Of a stretch of DNA of 64,000 bases, positions 11,212-21,779 are shown piece after piece. Position 1 is the first letter of the stretch; every line of letters starts with the position of its first letter. The position numbers and the translations under genes are program-made. The notes under the pieces were generated by a model. That model saw nothing but the letters and a program-made list of their open reading frames with translations, made no database searches and was not told the DNA's origin. Origin of the DNA: Phaseolus vulgaris (taxonomy: Eukaryota; Streptophyta; Magnoliopsida; Fabales; Fabaceae); the NCBI RefSeq assembly GCF_000499845.2, contig NC_023750.2, forward strand, positions 27,959,177 through 28,023,176, written 5' to 3'.

Positions 11212-11262
11212 AAGGGGGCACTCTTTTTTCCCTAAGGAGGGTTTTTAACGAGGCCGCCCAAT
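11212..11262 (+). promoter_or_regulatory. Conserved post-pol motif
   Basis: The string GGGGGCACTCTTTTTTCCCT, then AAGGAGGG and TTTTTAACGAGG, follows the pol stop within about 110 bp. Tat-2 has the same string (near 49440-49475, minus) and the more diverged Tat-3 has it too (about 62412-62455). The CCCT...AGGG part can pair as a small stem. The role is unknown; RNA 3'-end or export functions are possible. Confidence 0.5.
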
Positions 11263-11401
11263 AAAGAGAAGTTTTCGAAGTACAAGTTGTTTTAGATTGC
11301 GTGCCTGTTGTTTTCAGAAAGTTTTGAAGAAAGACCTTGTCACTTTTATGTGACTTAAGGCAAGTTAAAGATATGTTGCATGCTTTCTAAAAAGTTTTAA
11401 G

Positions 11402-11710
11402 TCCTCATCGTCCTTCGGCGATCGGAGGCATCAGTTAAAAGTTTTAAGTCCTCATCGTCCTTCGGCGATCGGAGGCATCAGTTAAAAGTTTTAAGTCCTC
11501 ATCGTCTTTCGGCGATCGGAGGCATCAGTTAAAAGTTTTAAGTCCTCATCGTCTTTCGGCGATCGGAGGCACCAGTTAAAGTTTTAAGTCCTCATCGTCT
11601 TTCGGCGATCGGAGGCACAAGTTAAAGTTAAAGTCCTCATCGTCTTTCGGTGATCGGAGGCACAAGTTAAAGTTAAAGTCCTCATCGTCTTTCGGCGATC
11701 GGAGGCACCA
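11402..11710. repeat. 45-47-bp tandem array in the Tat-1 spacer
   Basis: Seven copies starting at 11402, 11449, 11496, 11543, 11589, 11634 and 11679, with period 47 shrinking to 45. Each has CCTCATCGTC, a short loop and GGCGATCGGAGG, which can fold as a hairpin. Tat-2 has only two copies (about 49200-49290). Confidence 0.9.
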
Positions 11711-12626
11711 GCTAAAAGACCTCAACGCCTTCGCGCGTTCTGAGGCGAGTTAAAGACCTCCTCGCCGTCGAGCGAGTGCAGGCGAGGAAGAGCGAAAAGT
11801 CCTCAGTGTTTCTGGGGGCGAGGAGATGTAACCCCTGGGGCAATGTAGAGGCACCAGTGAAAAGTCCTCAGTGCTTCTGGGGGCGAGAAGATGTAACCCC
11901 CGGGGCAATGTGGAGGCAAGTAAAAGACCTTCTCGCCTATGAGCGAGTTCAGGCAAGTAAAGACCTTCTCGCCTATGAGTGAGTTCAGGCAAGATAAAAT
12001 CCTTCTCGTCTCGAACGAGTTCAGGTACGGTGTTAAGGGTGGACGAAGTTTGGAAGGTGGCTAAGGTAGGTTCGAAGAGAACGCCTAGCCACCCGGTCTT
12101 TTATTCTGAAGTTCAGGAGGGTAGAGAAGGATCCGAAAGGCGCCTCTACCCCCAGATAAAAGAACAATGGCCAAGGCATGAAGCCAGAAAGAAGCTGATA
12201 TCGCCAAGAGTCTTTGGCGACCAGGAAAGCAGCGGCGAGAAAGTTAAAAACCCATGCTGATGGAGCAGATCGGGTGAAGAAATGTTTTAAGCCAGTGGTT
12301 AAGTTGAAGTTCGTTGCTTGAAGAGTGATTTTATGTTAAGGTTAATTGCCTTAAGATTACGAGCTGTGAAAGTGATTGTTATTGCTTGAAGTTACAATGG
12401 TTCGAAACAGTTAAGTGCAAGATCGGGCCTACAAAATTGCTAAGTTATTTTTTCTGAAGTAAAATTGCGTAAGGAAAGTTGAAGCAGGCAAAGAAATTGC
12501 AGAAAGAAATATAAAGGCAATTTCATTAAAGTAAATATTAGTTCAAAGCACATGGACAGGAAAGTATGAAGGTTATTACAATTGCATAAAGAAAAAACAT
12601 AAAGGTGATGGATGAGGGGAAATTGA
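11711..12626. other. Tat-1 spacer between pol and the antisense gene
   Basis: Non-coding. Two copies of a roughly 65-bp unit (about 11795-11920; GTCCTCAGTG...GATGTAACCCC...GGGGCAATGT...GAGGC) are followed by three shorter units (about 11925-12025) with CTTCTCGCCTATGAGCGAG hairpins. The rest is unique sequence shared with Tat-2 in parts (for example near 12050-12200). Open frames here are not conserved. Confidence 0.75.
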
Positions 12627-15503
12627 TCAGTCTTCGACGGGAACCACCTTCCCATCCACCACCTCGTTGTTCAAAGACACCATGCTGAGATCCAGATCTG
12701 GGAACAAGCATGCAAACTGTTCCCGTGCAGCAGCGAATCCAGCAGCCAGAATCTGGGCAGAACTCATTTTAAGATCTTCAATCTGCTTCTAGAGTCCTTC
12801 AGTTTGCTCCTTCAGCCCCTTATTCTGCTGCTCCAGCTCTTCGATTTGTTTCTTGAGTTTTTCGTTGATCTCTTGAGCTTGGAGAAGGTCTTCAGCAACC
12901 TTCTTGGATTCCGCTTGCACTTAGCCCAGTTCAACAGTGATCTTCCCTTTCTCTTTGTTGGCCTCAGCAAGTTCAGCAATGGCGTCGTCCCTCGCCTTCT
13001 CCACCTTGCCCAGGAAGATCTCCCGATCAGCAGACCTCTGCTCCAGCTTTTTCACCTTGGCGGCGTCAGTTTTTATCGAAGCTTCCAAGTCAGCCACCTT
13101 AACGCGATAAGGCACAATTTTGCTCTCTAGTTCGATCTTTTCTTGAGCCAGTTGTTGTACCTTATGGCGGAGTTCAGTGGCCTCCTTGCGCGCCAATCGG
13201 AGCTCGGTGCTCATCGCATCTTCTACTCGGGAGTGTTCAATCTCCGCGAGCGTCAGTTTGAAGGACAACTTCTCCACCTCGACCTTCATAGTGCTGTTCT
13301 CAGTTTTGAGGTTGAAGAGGTCGTCCTGGAGCTTCCTGGTGGAGCTCTGCACCGCCCTAGTTATGATGTCGGGGATGTCTTCTGCTATTGTCTTCAGCTT
13401 AGCAGATAAAGGCTCCCACATTCTCGTAACCTCAAGAGGGAGGTTTGCTGCTTGGAGAGGCGCTGGTTGGGCCTGTTGCTGGTTTTCGTCGCCACCTTCT
13501 TTAGTTGGTTCTTCAGTAGGCGCTTCTGCTCGTGGTGGCGACGTCGGGGACTCGGTGATCAGAATCGGAGAGGTGTGGGCAACCTCATTCCCGATAGGAG
13601 CAACATCTGCGGCTGAGGCGTTGGAAGGAGGTCCCCCTCCAGCTGATACATATGGTGTGGAGGCACTTGGGGGGTCCTCCAAGAAATTGTCTTCGGCGGC
13701 CTCCACCGCGGGTGGTGCAGTTGCCAATGGAATGGCTTGGACTGGGGAACCGGGGGCTGGTGGAGATGGCATTGTTGGAGGTGGAGCAGGCGTGGATGGC
13801 GACGTTGAGGTGGGAAGAGGGGGTGGTGCAGGTGGTGAAGAAGGTGCCACCCTCTTCCTCTTTGTAACGAGGCCATCTTCGGTGACCTCGTCATCTTCTT
13901 CCTCCTCCTCGTGGACTACCTGGGGAGCTTTCCTCTTGGGCCTTTTGAGGACGAGTTTTTTACGCTGGGTGGCGGGTTGGACGTCGGAGGGAGCTGGGCC
14001 CTTAGGTGGCGATCGGCCCTGGGTGGCGGCGATCTCCACCATGGAATTTGGCACTGTTTGAGAGCCCGTTGCCAACCCATGGAGTCGGGCGAGCGTCCTC
14101 AATTCAGCAAGCTTGTCCTGGCCCAGCATGTTATCTGCATAAGAGCAAAAATGCATGAGTTAGTTCAGAGAGAAGATAAATGCATAAGGCAGTATGCAAC
14201 AGCAAAGCAGACAGATAGTGCAGAAATATAAAACCAAAGTCTTGCGCACAACGCACAAGACGCCCAGAAACAGTTAACAGAAGCAAGTATTAAAACAAGA
14301 GGCTCGAATGTTCTAACCTATTCGAATTTCGAGTTGGTCCTCAAAGAATTCGAAGCAGATAAGGGTGGTGGTGAGGAAGGTGATGTTGGCATCCGCCACA
14401 TTCTTCCAAAAGAAGCAGAGATCCCTGTCCAGTGCACCCATGCTATCAGGACTTCTGGGTCTCCTGAAGCAGCTCTTGGACTCTTTGCTCCCCTTGTTTA
14501 CCCAGTACAAGGGGAAGCCGTCGAGTAGGGAAGTGTCCTTGTCGTTGGGGCGCACTTGGACGAACTTTCCCTTCCAGTCTTTATAGGACTGCTGGAAGAT
14601 GGAGAGGATCGACCTCCCAGCAATCCCATTCAAGCTCACCCACAGGCGGTCTCCTGGGTGTTTGGCTTCAAAAAGGAACAAGAATACGTCTACGGATGCG
14701 GGCAACCCCAGATGGTCGCACATCACTTGGAATGCTCGCACAAACGCCCAGCTGTTGGGGTGGAGCTGGGCGGCGGCAATGTTGAGCTCGGTGAGGAGCT
14801 CCCTCTCGAAACGTGTAAAGGGAAACCTTAGTTTCACCTTCTTGAATAGCGTTGTGTAGACGAAGCAGAAGGGCCCGTCGTTGCTCGCCTTATCGTCGGC
14901 ACAAACGGGCAGACCAGGGGGGCAAGGAAGCACTGTCATCCTCTCGTCGTGCTCCTTGTCGAATGATTGGTGTACTACATCCCCCTTAGTCAATCGCAAA
15001 ACTGCCCCAGCAGTGTTCACGGAAGATGTTTCCCCCAACAGGGTCGAGTTGGCCCAGGGGTATAGTTTCTTGAAGTCCGGTGGGGGGACGGGGGCTCCTC
15101 CGGTGATAGGTGGAGTCGCCTGGGCCAGGTTAGGGCGGGAAGACGCAGGCCTCTCAGCCTGGGAAGATGAAGCGCCACGAACTCGTGGTGGGTCGTGTGC
15201 TTGTGAAGAGGGGTTTCGTGATGAAGGAGGAGGATTCGGGGTGATCTTGGTGCGAGTCATGATGGAAGCTGCAAAGGAAGAAGAAAAGGAAAAAATGATC
15301 AGGGGTCACAGAGGCTGACTCAATCATGGAAGAAAGGTGAAAAACGAACGAACGTAGGTTCGTTGCAACGATTGACGAAGCCCTAAGTTACGTAGAAGGA
15401 GAAATGGAAAAAACAACCCACAACGTATGCACCAGACAGTTACAGGATGATATGAATCGGTTAAAATGCAGGGAAAACCAGCAGAAGAAGAAAAGGAAGT
15501 ACC
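12627..15503 (-). pseudogene. Tat-1 antisense gene (aORF), two nonsense mutations
   Basis: Read leftward. A non-coding first exon ends at 15503 with the donor AAAAAG/GTACTT, and intron 1 is 15502-15269. The ATG is at 15260-15258 and exon 2 runs to 14318. Intron 2 is 14317-14135 (GT...CTTATGCAG, 183 bp), and the last exon is 14134-12627. Coding length without introns is 943+1508 nt, a multiple of three, which supports the splice model. The N-terminal 314 residues resemble the plant 'putative gypsy type transposon' family; then come basic, acidic and proline-rich segments and a coiled coil. In-frame TAG codons at about 12920-12918 (CAG in Tat-2) and about 12799-12797 truncate the coiled-coil end. 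Exons are predicted from conserved signals, not from transcripts. Confidence 0.8.
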
Positions 15504-15845
15504 TTTTTATGATCAGAAAGGCGATGAAGAATGGTGATGATTCGGGAAGTTGAAGAGCGTTGAGAGCTTTTTCGCAGAAGAAGGCTAGAGCGTTTGTGAA
15601 TACGAAGAAAAGTGATGGAACAGTGTGGAGTGAAAATGGGTTGAAGGGTTTTTTCGAAATGGGTTTGGGAAGCGCAAACGGTAATTGAAGGTAACCGTTG
15701 ATGAAGCCACGTGTCGAGCGATGGGTGAGGGGTTTGGTGGAGCGTCAGAGGAGCAGAAAGTACAACCGCTTGGAATTCTGCGTCGGTGCCACGTAGGTCG
15801 GTGTTGACGTGACTCTTTCAGTCTTTTCGCTGGACAAGTCTTCGC

Positions 15846-16677
15846 TTAAGACTGGGGGGCTTGTGTACCGCCCTGGTAGTCGGAAGTGATGACGTGGCAT
15901 CCAGCTACAGTATAGGCGTGTTGACAAGACGCCAGGTTGGCTGAGGGGAAGGAAGTCGGGGGGCTCGTGAAGTCGCCAGTTATTAAGTTGGCGTGTTCCG
16001 GTCTCCAGCATACCAGGCGATCGCCCAGTAGAAAGTGAAGTCGCCAGATGTAAACTCAGGCAACCAAGCGATTGGAGATCGCCAGAGCAAGCACATCGCC
16101 GAAGATGAAGGTGAAGCAGATTATGAAGGCGGCCGGCGAGACCACAGGGAAGGTGTACGAAAGCACCCTAACTCGCCAGTTCCAGTAGAGATCGCACTCC
16201 CAAGTTAGCTATGCACTGGGCAGTACCATGCATAAATAACTTAGCCAAAAAGAGAGTCAGAAGCAGCGCCCAAGTCAAGGAGGCTCCAGATGATGGCACG
16301 TGTACGCCTGGATGCGAGCCACGTGTCCAAGTCTGTAACTGCCAGGAGAGAGAAAGTAACCAGGTATATAAGAGTTCTCAACGAACTTTCTGAGGTACGC
16401 ACGTTCAGATTACACTCTTTACGCTTGCGAGTTCTAGAGCTTACTGGGAGAGAGAACATTGCACGGTTCCTTGAGATTTCTTGAGTGTTCTTGCTCTTAG
16501 TATTTGGTGGTTCGGTCACTGACTTGGGCGTTGGAGTGCGATCGGCCGCAGCGACGCCGCTCTGTTCTTTTGCAGGTTCTTGAGGTGGATCTCGAAGAAG
16601 GACGGAGGTTCGAAGCGGTGCACGAGTCGATCCTTTGACGAGGCAGGTTCCAACGTTCTGGTCAACAGGCAGGATCA
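15846..16677 (+). repeat. Tat-1 polypurine tract and 3' LTR
   Basis: AAGACTGGGGGGCTTG (about 15848-15863) is the plus-strand primer site, directly before the LTR at 15864-16677 (814 bp). About ten differences separate it from the 5' LTR. It ends GGATCA at 16677, followed by an (AT)n tract. Confidence 0.9.
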
Positions 16678-17276
16678 TATATATATATTATATATATATA
16701 TATATATATTGTTTAAGTTAGATATAATAATAATTTAAAATCAAAATGAATCAATATAAAAAAATAATTACTTATGCAAATGCAAATAATTTAAGCCTCT
16801 TCATTTATGTATGTTCCATCAAATATTGTATGAGTAGAATATATAAATTACCTGTACTCATTTTTTGGCAATTCCCGTTATGTATTGATAAGAATCATAA
16901 CTCCAACTATTAAATAGATCTATTTTACATTTTTAGTTTTTTTTTTCATCCACTAATATGATTAATTTGAGCTTGGATCTATTTTAAGCCTTCCTTTTTC
17001 ACATTTGCTGCAAATATATATGAAAAATTAACTATAAACATGGGGTAACAAAATATAATTATTGACTAAGAAAAATACCTTAGTTTTAGTTTCAATCTGT
17101 AGTCTATAAAAGTTGTCCACTCAATTTCTATAGTTGACAATAGTGAGTTATGTACATTTTTCATCCTGATTCCTTTTTATCATCATAATAAGGCATTGTC
17201 TTGCAAATATGCTTTCATGAGATCCTGATCTTACAGACCCTTCATATGGAGTCAAAAATCTGCAAAGTAAAGCTTA
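16678..17276. other. AT-rich flank of Tat-1
   Basis: (AT)n microsatellite at 16678-16710, the other half of the Tat-1 target, then AT-rich DNA without a recognisable gene. It probably includes decayed parts of the copia element to the right, but I cannot show that. Confidence 0.5.
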
Positions 17277-18967
17277 TCAAATCACAAGATTTGATCCTTT
17301 AAAGAACATGAGACCTTTCATGTTAAATTTATCCTTGGAACCAACAAAATTTCTTGGAATCCATTTAAAGATACCTTTAGGAACAAGAGATTTACGAAAC
17401 TTGCAGAATCTAACTGAATGACCTCTCTTCATATAGTAAAAACATGTAACAACCGGTTGTTTCGTTCTTTTAATCGGTTGTTTTTCTGGCACTGATGAAA
17501 AAGGTTTTGAAATCCCATTCTCTTTGCTCTGTGGATAAAATCCTAAGCCTGTTTTTCCAAAGACACAATTTTGAGATGCAAGAACATTCTCAAAGTTGGA
17601 TTTTCTAGTTGTAAGCTTATCCACTGTTTTCAAAAGGTAGTGAATCTTTCTTTCAAGATTTTCACAGTTTTCACAAAACTTTGAGTCATGCATGCAAGCA
17701 AAGTTTTTGTAAATCAAATCCAGGTTTTCAAAATCAACTTTAGATTTTTCCAACTTAGTGTTTTGACTCTATTTTCAAGCCCTGTTCAAACCTTTCAACC
17801 GGCTGTATGAGAGAGCCAATCGGTTAGCTTCTTCATGAGTTTCATTGAAAGCTTCAAGTAATTGGTAGTAATTGTTACCTTTGATTGAAGAAGATGAGCT
17901 CATGCTGCTTGATACAAATACTTTTAAGCACATGTTTGCTTCTTCATCTTCTGAAGAGCTAGAGGAGGATATCTCATTATCATCCCATGCTATATATGCC
18001 TTCTTGGTTTTTCCTCTTCTCTCACTTTTGAAATCATCTTTTTCCTTGCTCTCATTATTGGGGCACTCGGCTTTGATGTGACCATGTTCACCACAACCAT
18101 AACAAGTATATTTGTTAAGATTAAAGTCATTTGACTTCTTAGAACTGTACCTCTTTGAAGCTTGGCCTTTATTCTTTTAAAACAATTTTCTAAACTTTCT
18201 TAACAGCAAGTTCATGGTATCTTCATCACTATCACTTGAGTCTTGTTGCTTTTTCTGGTTGAAAACTTTAAGTGCAATACCCTTGTTGTGTTTGTCCTCA
18301 CTTTCTTGGACAACCAACCTATTCATCTCAAGCTCATTCTCCCTTAGCTTACCAAACAAAGAAACAGTTGTCATGGATGTTAAATCCTTTGACTTTAAAA
18401 TGGCAGTGACCTTTAGCTGTCGTGTTTTATCGAGACACTTAAGATCTTGATGTTTAGCTCCTCTTTGTCAAAGTTCTTTCCAAGGCTCATCAAATGGTTC
18501 ACAATGTGGGAAAACCATTTCTGCACATCACAAATTGTCTCCCCTTTCTGCATTCTGAATAGCTCATACTTTTGGATGAGAGCATGTTTCCTTGCCCTCT
18601 TAACATCATTTATTCTTTCATGTGTGACTTCAAGGATGTCCCACATCTCCTTTGCTGAAGTGCATTGTGATGCCCTGAAAAACTCATCACAACTCAAAGC
18701 AGAGGTTATTATGTTTTTAGCAATCCAATCAAATTTTGCTTTCTTGCTTTCAGCCTCAGTCCATTCACATGAAGGCTTATCAATTAAGATATCATCTCTT
18801 TTAACTTTTGGAATAAAGGGACCATTTTCAATTGTTTCCCGAATACCTTTATCTGTGAAATGCATGAAAATCTTCATCCTCACCTTCCAAAATTGGTAAT
18901 TCACAACACAAAACAGTGGTGGTCACTTTATGGAAGCACCTTCCCCAAAAGGTAATTTGTCAGCCAT
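17277..18967 (-). pseudogene. Copia gag remnant (UBN2-type, two zinc knuckles)
   Basis: Read leftward from an ATG at 18967-18965 (MADKLPFGEG). A stop soon follows, then a UBN2-type gag core (18904-18413; NYQFWKVRMKIFM, TSAKEMWDILE). A CCHC knuckle CYGCGEHGHIKAEC lies at about 18115-18075 and a serine/acid-rich stretch at about 17960. Near 17455-17410 a second knuckle reads CFYYMKRGHSVRFC, in which the second cysteine is replaced by Tyr. Stops and frameshifts (for example TAA near 18178 and a stop near 17772) kill it. No protease, integrase or RT follows, so the 3' part of the element is lost. The two-knuckle gag with GHSVRFCK is typical of a large legume copia family, by recall. Confidence 0.8.
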
Positions 18968-19016
18968 TAAAGCAGTTTTCAGAAAAACAGAACTTGAATA
19001 TTTTTCAAGAACCTAG

Positions 19017-19030
19017 CTCTTAATGCCAAT
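19017..19030 (-). other. Degenerate primer-binding site of the copia element
   Basis: The minus strand reads TTGGCATTAAGAGC just inside the LTR boundary at 19031. It differs at a few positions from the usual TTGGTATCAGAGC. Confidence 0.55.
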
Positions 19031-19143
19031 TGTTTGAATTAATGACTTAACCAAGAGGGGGGTGAATTGTTTGTCAAAATATTTTCAAAAAGATTGGACA
19101 AGAATGAAGTGTTAACAACAATCACAAAAGAAGTAATCAAGGA

Positions 19144-19407
19144 AGCCAATCAAACAATGTAAAAGAAACTATTTGCAGAATTTCAATCGGTTGAAACTTC
19201 ATTTTAACTAGTTGTTTATGGCAGCAGCAAAAACAGAATTAAATCAAACAGTTTATACGGAGTGAGAGTGAGAGAGATTACACAACCAATTTATGCTGGT
19301 TCACTCAACCTTGAGCTACATCCAGTTCCCAGCACAACCAATGGGTTCCACTAGTAACCAATCATAGATTACAATACACACAATCACAAAGAGGTGATCT
19401 TGATACC
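19144..19407. repeat. 264-bp target duplication, left copy
   Basis: It begins AGCCAATCAAACAATG and ends GATCTTGATACC at the TR-GAG 5' end. It matches 23639-23902 with two differences that I can see. It is part of the copia LTR. Confidence 0.92.
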
Positions 19408-20422
19408 TGATGAGAATCAAATAAAGGAGGCTTTTATTAATGGAGGAAGAGGACATCCACCCTCACATTTGAAGTTCTTCCTTCTAGTCTTCTCAAAATT
19501 AAAAGAAGACATAAAATAAAGATGAGGTCCAAGCCCAAAGCCCAAGCCCAAGCCCAAGAAGGCCAAAACCCAAAGAGCCCAAGTCCATCCCATGAGGGAC
19601 AAGGCCAAGCTTTGAAATACTCTTGTATAGTTTTAGGAGGTGTGGTTATTAAATAAAGGAGTGTGAAAATGTAAAATAAAGTCACATTACCCATGTGACT
19701 TAGGAGAGTGGTGTAGGTGTAGTTTTTGGGAGGTGTCATAGTAGAAAAAGGTCACACCTCCCATGTGACTTGTTTTTGGTGGGAATTTCAAATGAGTTTA
19801 TTTGAAATTTCCCACCTATTTTTCAGCACCTTAGGCTATAAATAGAGGTGCTTCCTTTGTAAAATTGAGATTGGAATTAATCTAAGAAAACTCTACTCAA
19901 ATTTTGAGTGACCTTTGGAGAGCTTTTGGAGCCTTCTTCTCTAGTCTTATCTTGATGGATCATTGGAGTCCTCAAGTGGCGGCATCACTCTCATCTAGGA
20001 GCATTCCACACTTCTAGTGGCGAGATCATCCAACATTCTTCCATCTTCATGAGCACTCTCTTCTCCTTCCTTTCTTCTCTTTCAATTACTCTTGTTGTCT
20101 TGTGTTCTTGAGCATTTTTGGTTCGGCTGTCTTAATTTTCCAGCACCTATGTTTTGTTCTTTGTCTTTTAATTTCATTTTGTTCGGTTGAAATGTGTTCT
20201 TATGCAATTCTGTTCGGTTCTCCTTAATTCTTCCTCTTTGTTGATTCAATTTGACAATATTTGGTTCATCCAAATGAGTTTGGGATTTGGTACTTGTTAT
20301 TGGTGAGTTCTTGACTTAGAACCATGATCCAACTCTAAGAAAGTGCCTCTATATTTTCCAGCTCAAGGTGATTCCTAAAAATGTCAAGAATCTTGTTCTA
20401 TGTGGCTATTGGAATCACATCA
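19408..20422 (+). repeat. TR-GAG-1 5' LTR with TATA box
   Basis: 1015 bp. TATAAATA at 19837-19844 is the likely promoter. The downstream part repeats TTCGGTT words, also seen in the solo LTR at 43857-44219. Confidence 0.9.
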
Positions 20423-20439
20423 TGTGGTATCATGAGTCT

Positions 20440-21779
20440 TAGGTTCATTCTTGTTTAATTGTTGAGTTGTGTGCACTTTATTTCAAGAGCTCTTTTAATT
20501 TTCTTGCAATTTAAGTTTCTGTTTTAGAATTTTAATTGAGTATTCTTGCTGTTTTTCTTTTGCACCAAGTGCTTGTGAAAAGGTTTGTGGCACTCATAAT
20601 TCTTATGAGTATGGTTGCTCTTTTGGAATGGCATTATCCTTCCTAGAGTTTACCTTAAGCTTCCTTTCACTTGTTGTTAAAATTTGTGATGTGTCTTTTA
20701 ATTTTGTAATCATGTCAAGTTTTGTCTTAGTCATGTTATTCCATATTTGTCATTACTTCTAGTAGTACTTTTATTGTTTTGATTGTTTCTTGCTTTGGTG
20801 TCATATAATTTTCTGAATTGATGTTGATCCTTTGTGCATTTTCTTTTTAGAATTGAGTTCATACTTGTATTCTAGACCTATACAAGTTCCAATACATCAT
20901 TTTCTATTATGTCTTTGCTAGTTCATTATCCTGTTTTTTATTCCTATTAGGATTCCTCTGTTTCTGGAAAAAGTGCTTACTGTTTTTCCTTATTGCAATT
21001 GATTTACTCACTGGAAAATTCTGAAATTCTGGATTTGTGATATTCAAAGTGTTAGAAAAGAGTAGAAAAAAGAATCATTCAAAAATTCAAAGTACACAAA
21101 AAATGATAAATAAAATAAAAAAAGTGTACAATTCTGCCGAAAAGAATACGGTAATCTGGCAGCGATTTTGAAAATTTTATTTCTCTCAATTGGCTTACTG
21201 TTTTTAATTGATTCCAGTTCCATTATTGATTTAACATCTTGAAGTTTCTGTGGTTTAAATTTCATAATCCAGTTCGCTCTACATCATTCCAGTTAAATCA
21301 GTGAATATCAAGCACAGTTTGCTTTTTAAAAAAAAAAAAAATTTCCAGTAGCTAATTTTTTTGTTTTCTTCATCTACTCTAGTGCTTTTCCTTATGTATT
21401 CTTTTGTGTGCCTACTTTTCTCATTGAGTTCTTTATTTTCTTGATTGTCTTTCATTCTTACTCTTTGAGTTTGTCTTACATATAGTATTCCTTTTGCAAT
21501 TACCTTTCCTTGCTTATACCTTTTCTTGTTTGTCTTTATTGTTTCATTGGTTTTGTGGTGGTTGCTTTTGAGATTGGTGTGCTTGCTTTGACATCTTTCA
21601 TTTGAGGATTCCAAGGCCTCAAGATCAGATTGGTGCAAGGACATTATTTCTTTGAGAGTGACCTCTTTTTTCTGCCTCCATTCACTTTGGCAATTTCATT
21701 GCCAAACTCACTGTTTTTGCTAATTTTGTTTCTTAACTTGTTTGCTGTTTTTGTGTGTTTGCTGTTTTTTATTTGCAAA
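20440..21779 (+). other. TR-GAG-1 untranslated leader
   Basis: About 1.3 kb of T-rich non-coding sequence between the primer site and gag. Minus-strand frames at 21044-21265 and 21279-21644 are low-complexity chance frames. A poly(A) run lies at about 21330-21342. Nothing else is recognised. Confidence 0.6.

Larger units (their letters stand above)
4492..16677 (+). mobile_element. Tat-1: complete Ty3/gypsy (Tat lineage) retrotransposon
   Basis: 12,186 bp with two 814-bp LTRs (TGTACC...GGATCA), PBS at 5309-5326, gag-pol (5713-11149, +), a repeat-rich spacer, a spliced antisense gene (15503 to 12627, -) and a polypurine tract before the 3' LTR. The Tat assignment comes from the second, archaeal-type RNase H after the usual one and from the extra antisense gene; both are known for Tat/Retand/Ogre relatives. 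I count about ten LTR-LTR differences in 814 bp, mostly transitions, so the insertion is fairly recent. The flanks TATTT and TATAT lie in an (AT)n tract and are compatible with a 5-bp TSD. Two nonsense changes and a 2-nt deletion disable pol. Confidence 0.93.

Noticed and set aside
11402..11710. Regular short repeats as a possible CRISPR array
   Set aside because: The units are contiguous without unique spacers, within a plant retrotransposon.
13177..14061. 294-codon plus-strand frame
   Set aside because: It lies opposite the proline-rich and coiled-coil part of the antisense gene. The minus frame has homologs in Tat-2 and Tat-3; this one is a shadow.
21279..21644. 121-codon minus frame in the TR-GAG leader
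   Set aside because: Lysine/asparagine-rich translation of a T-rich leader; no homology or start context.
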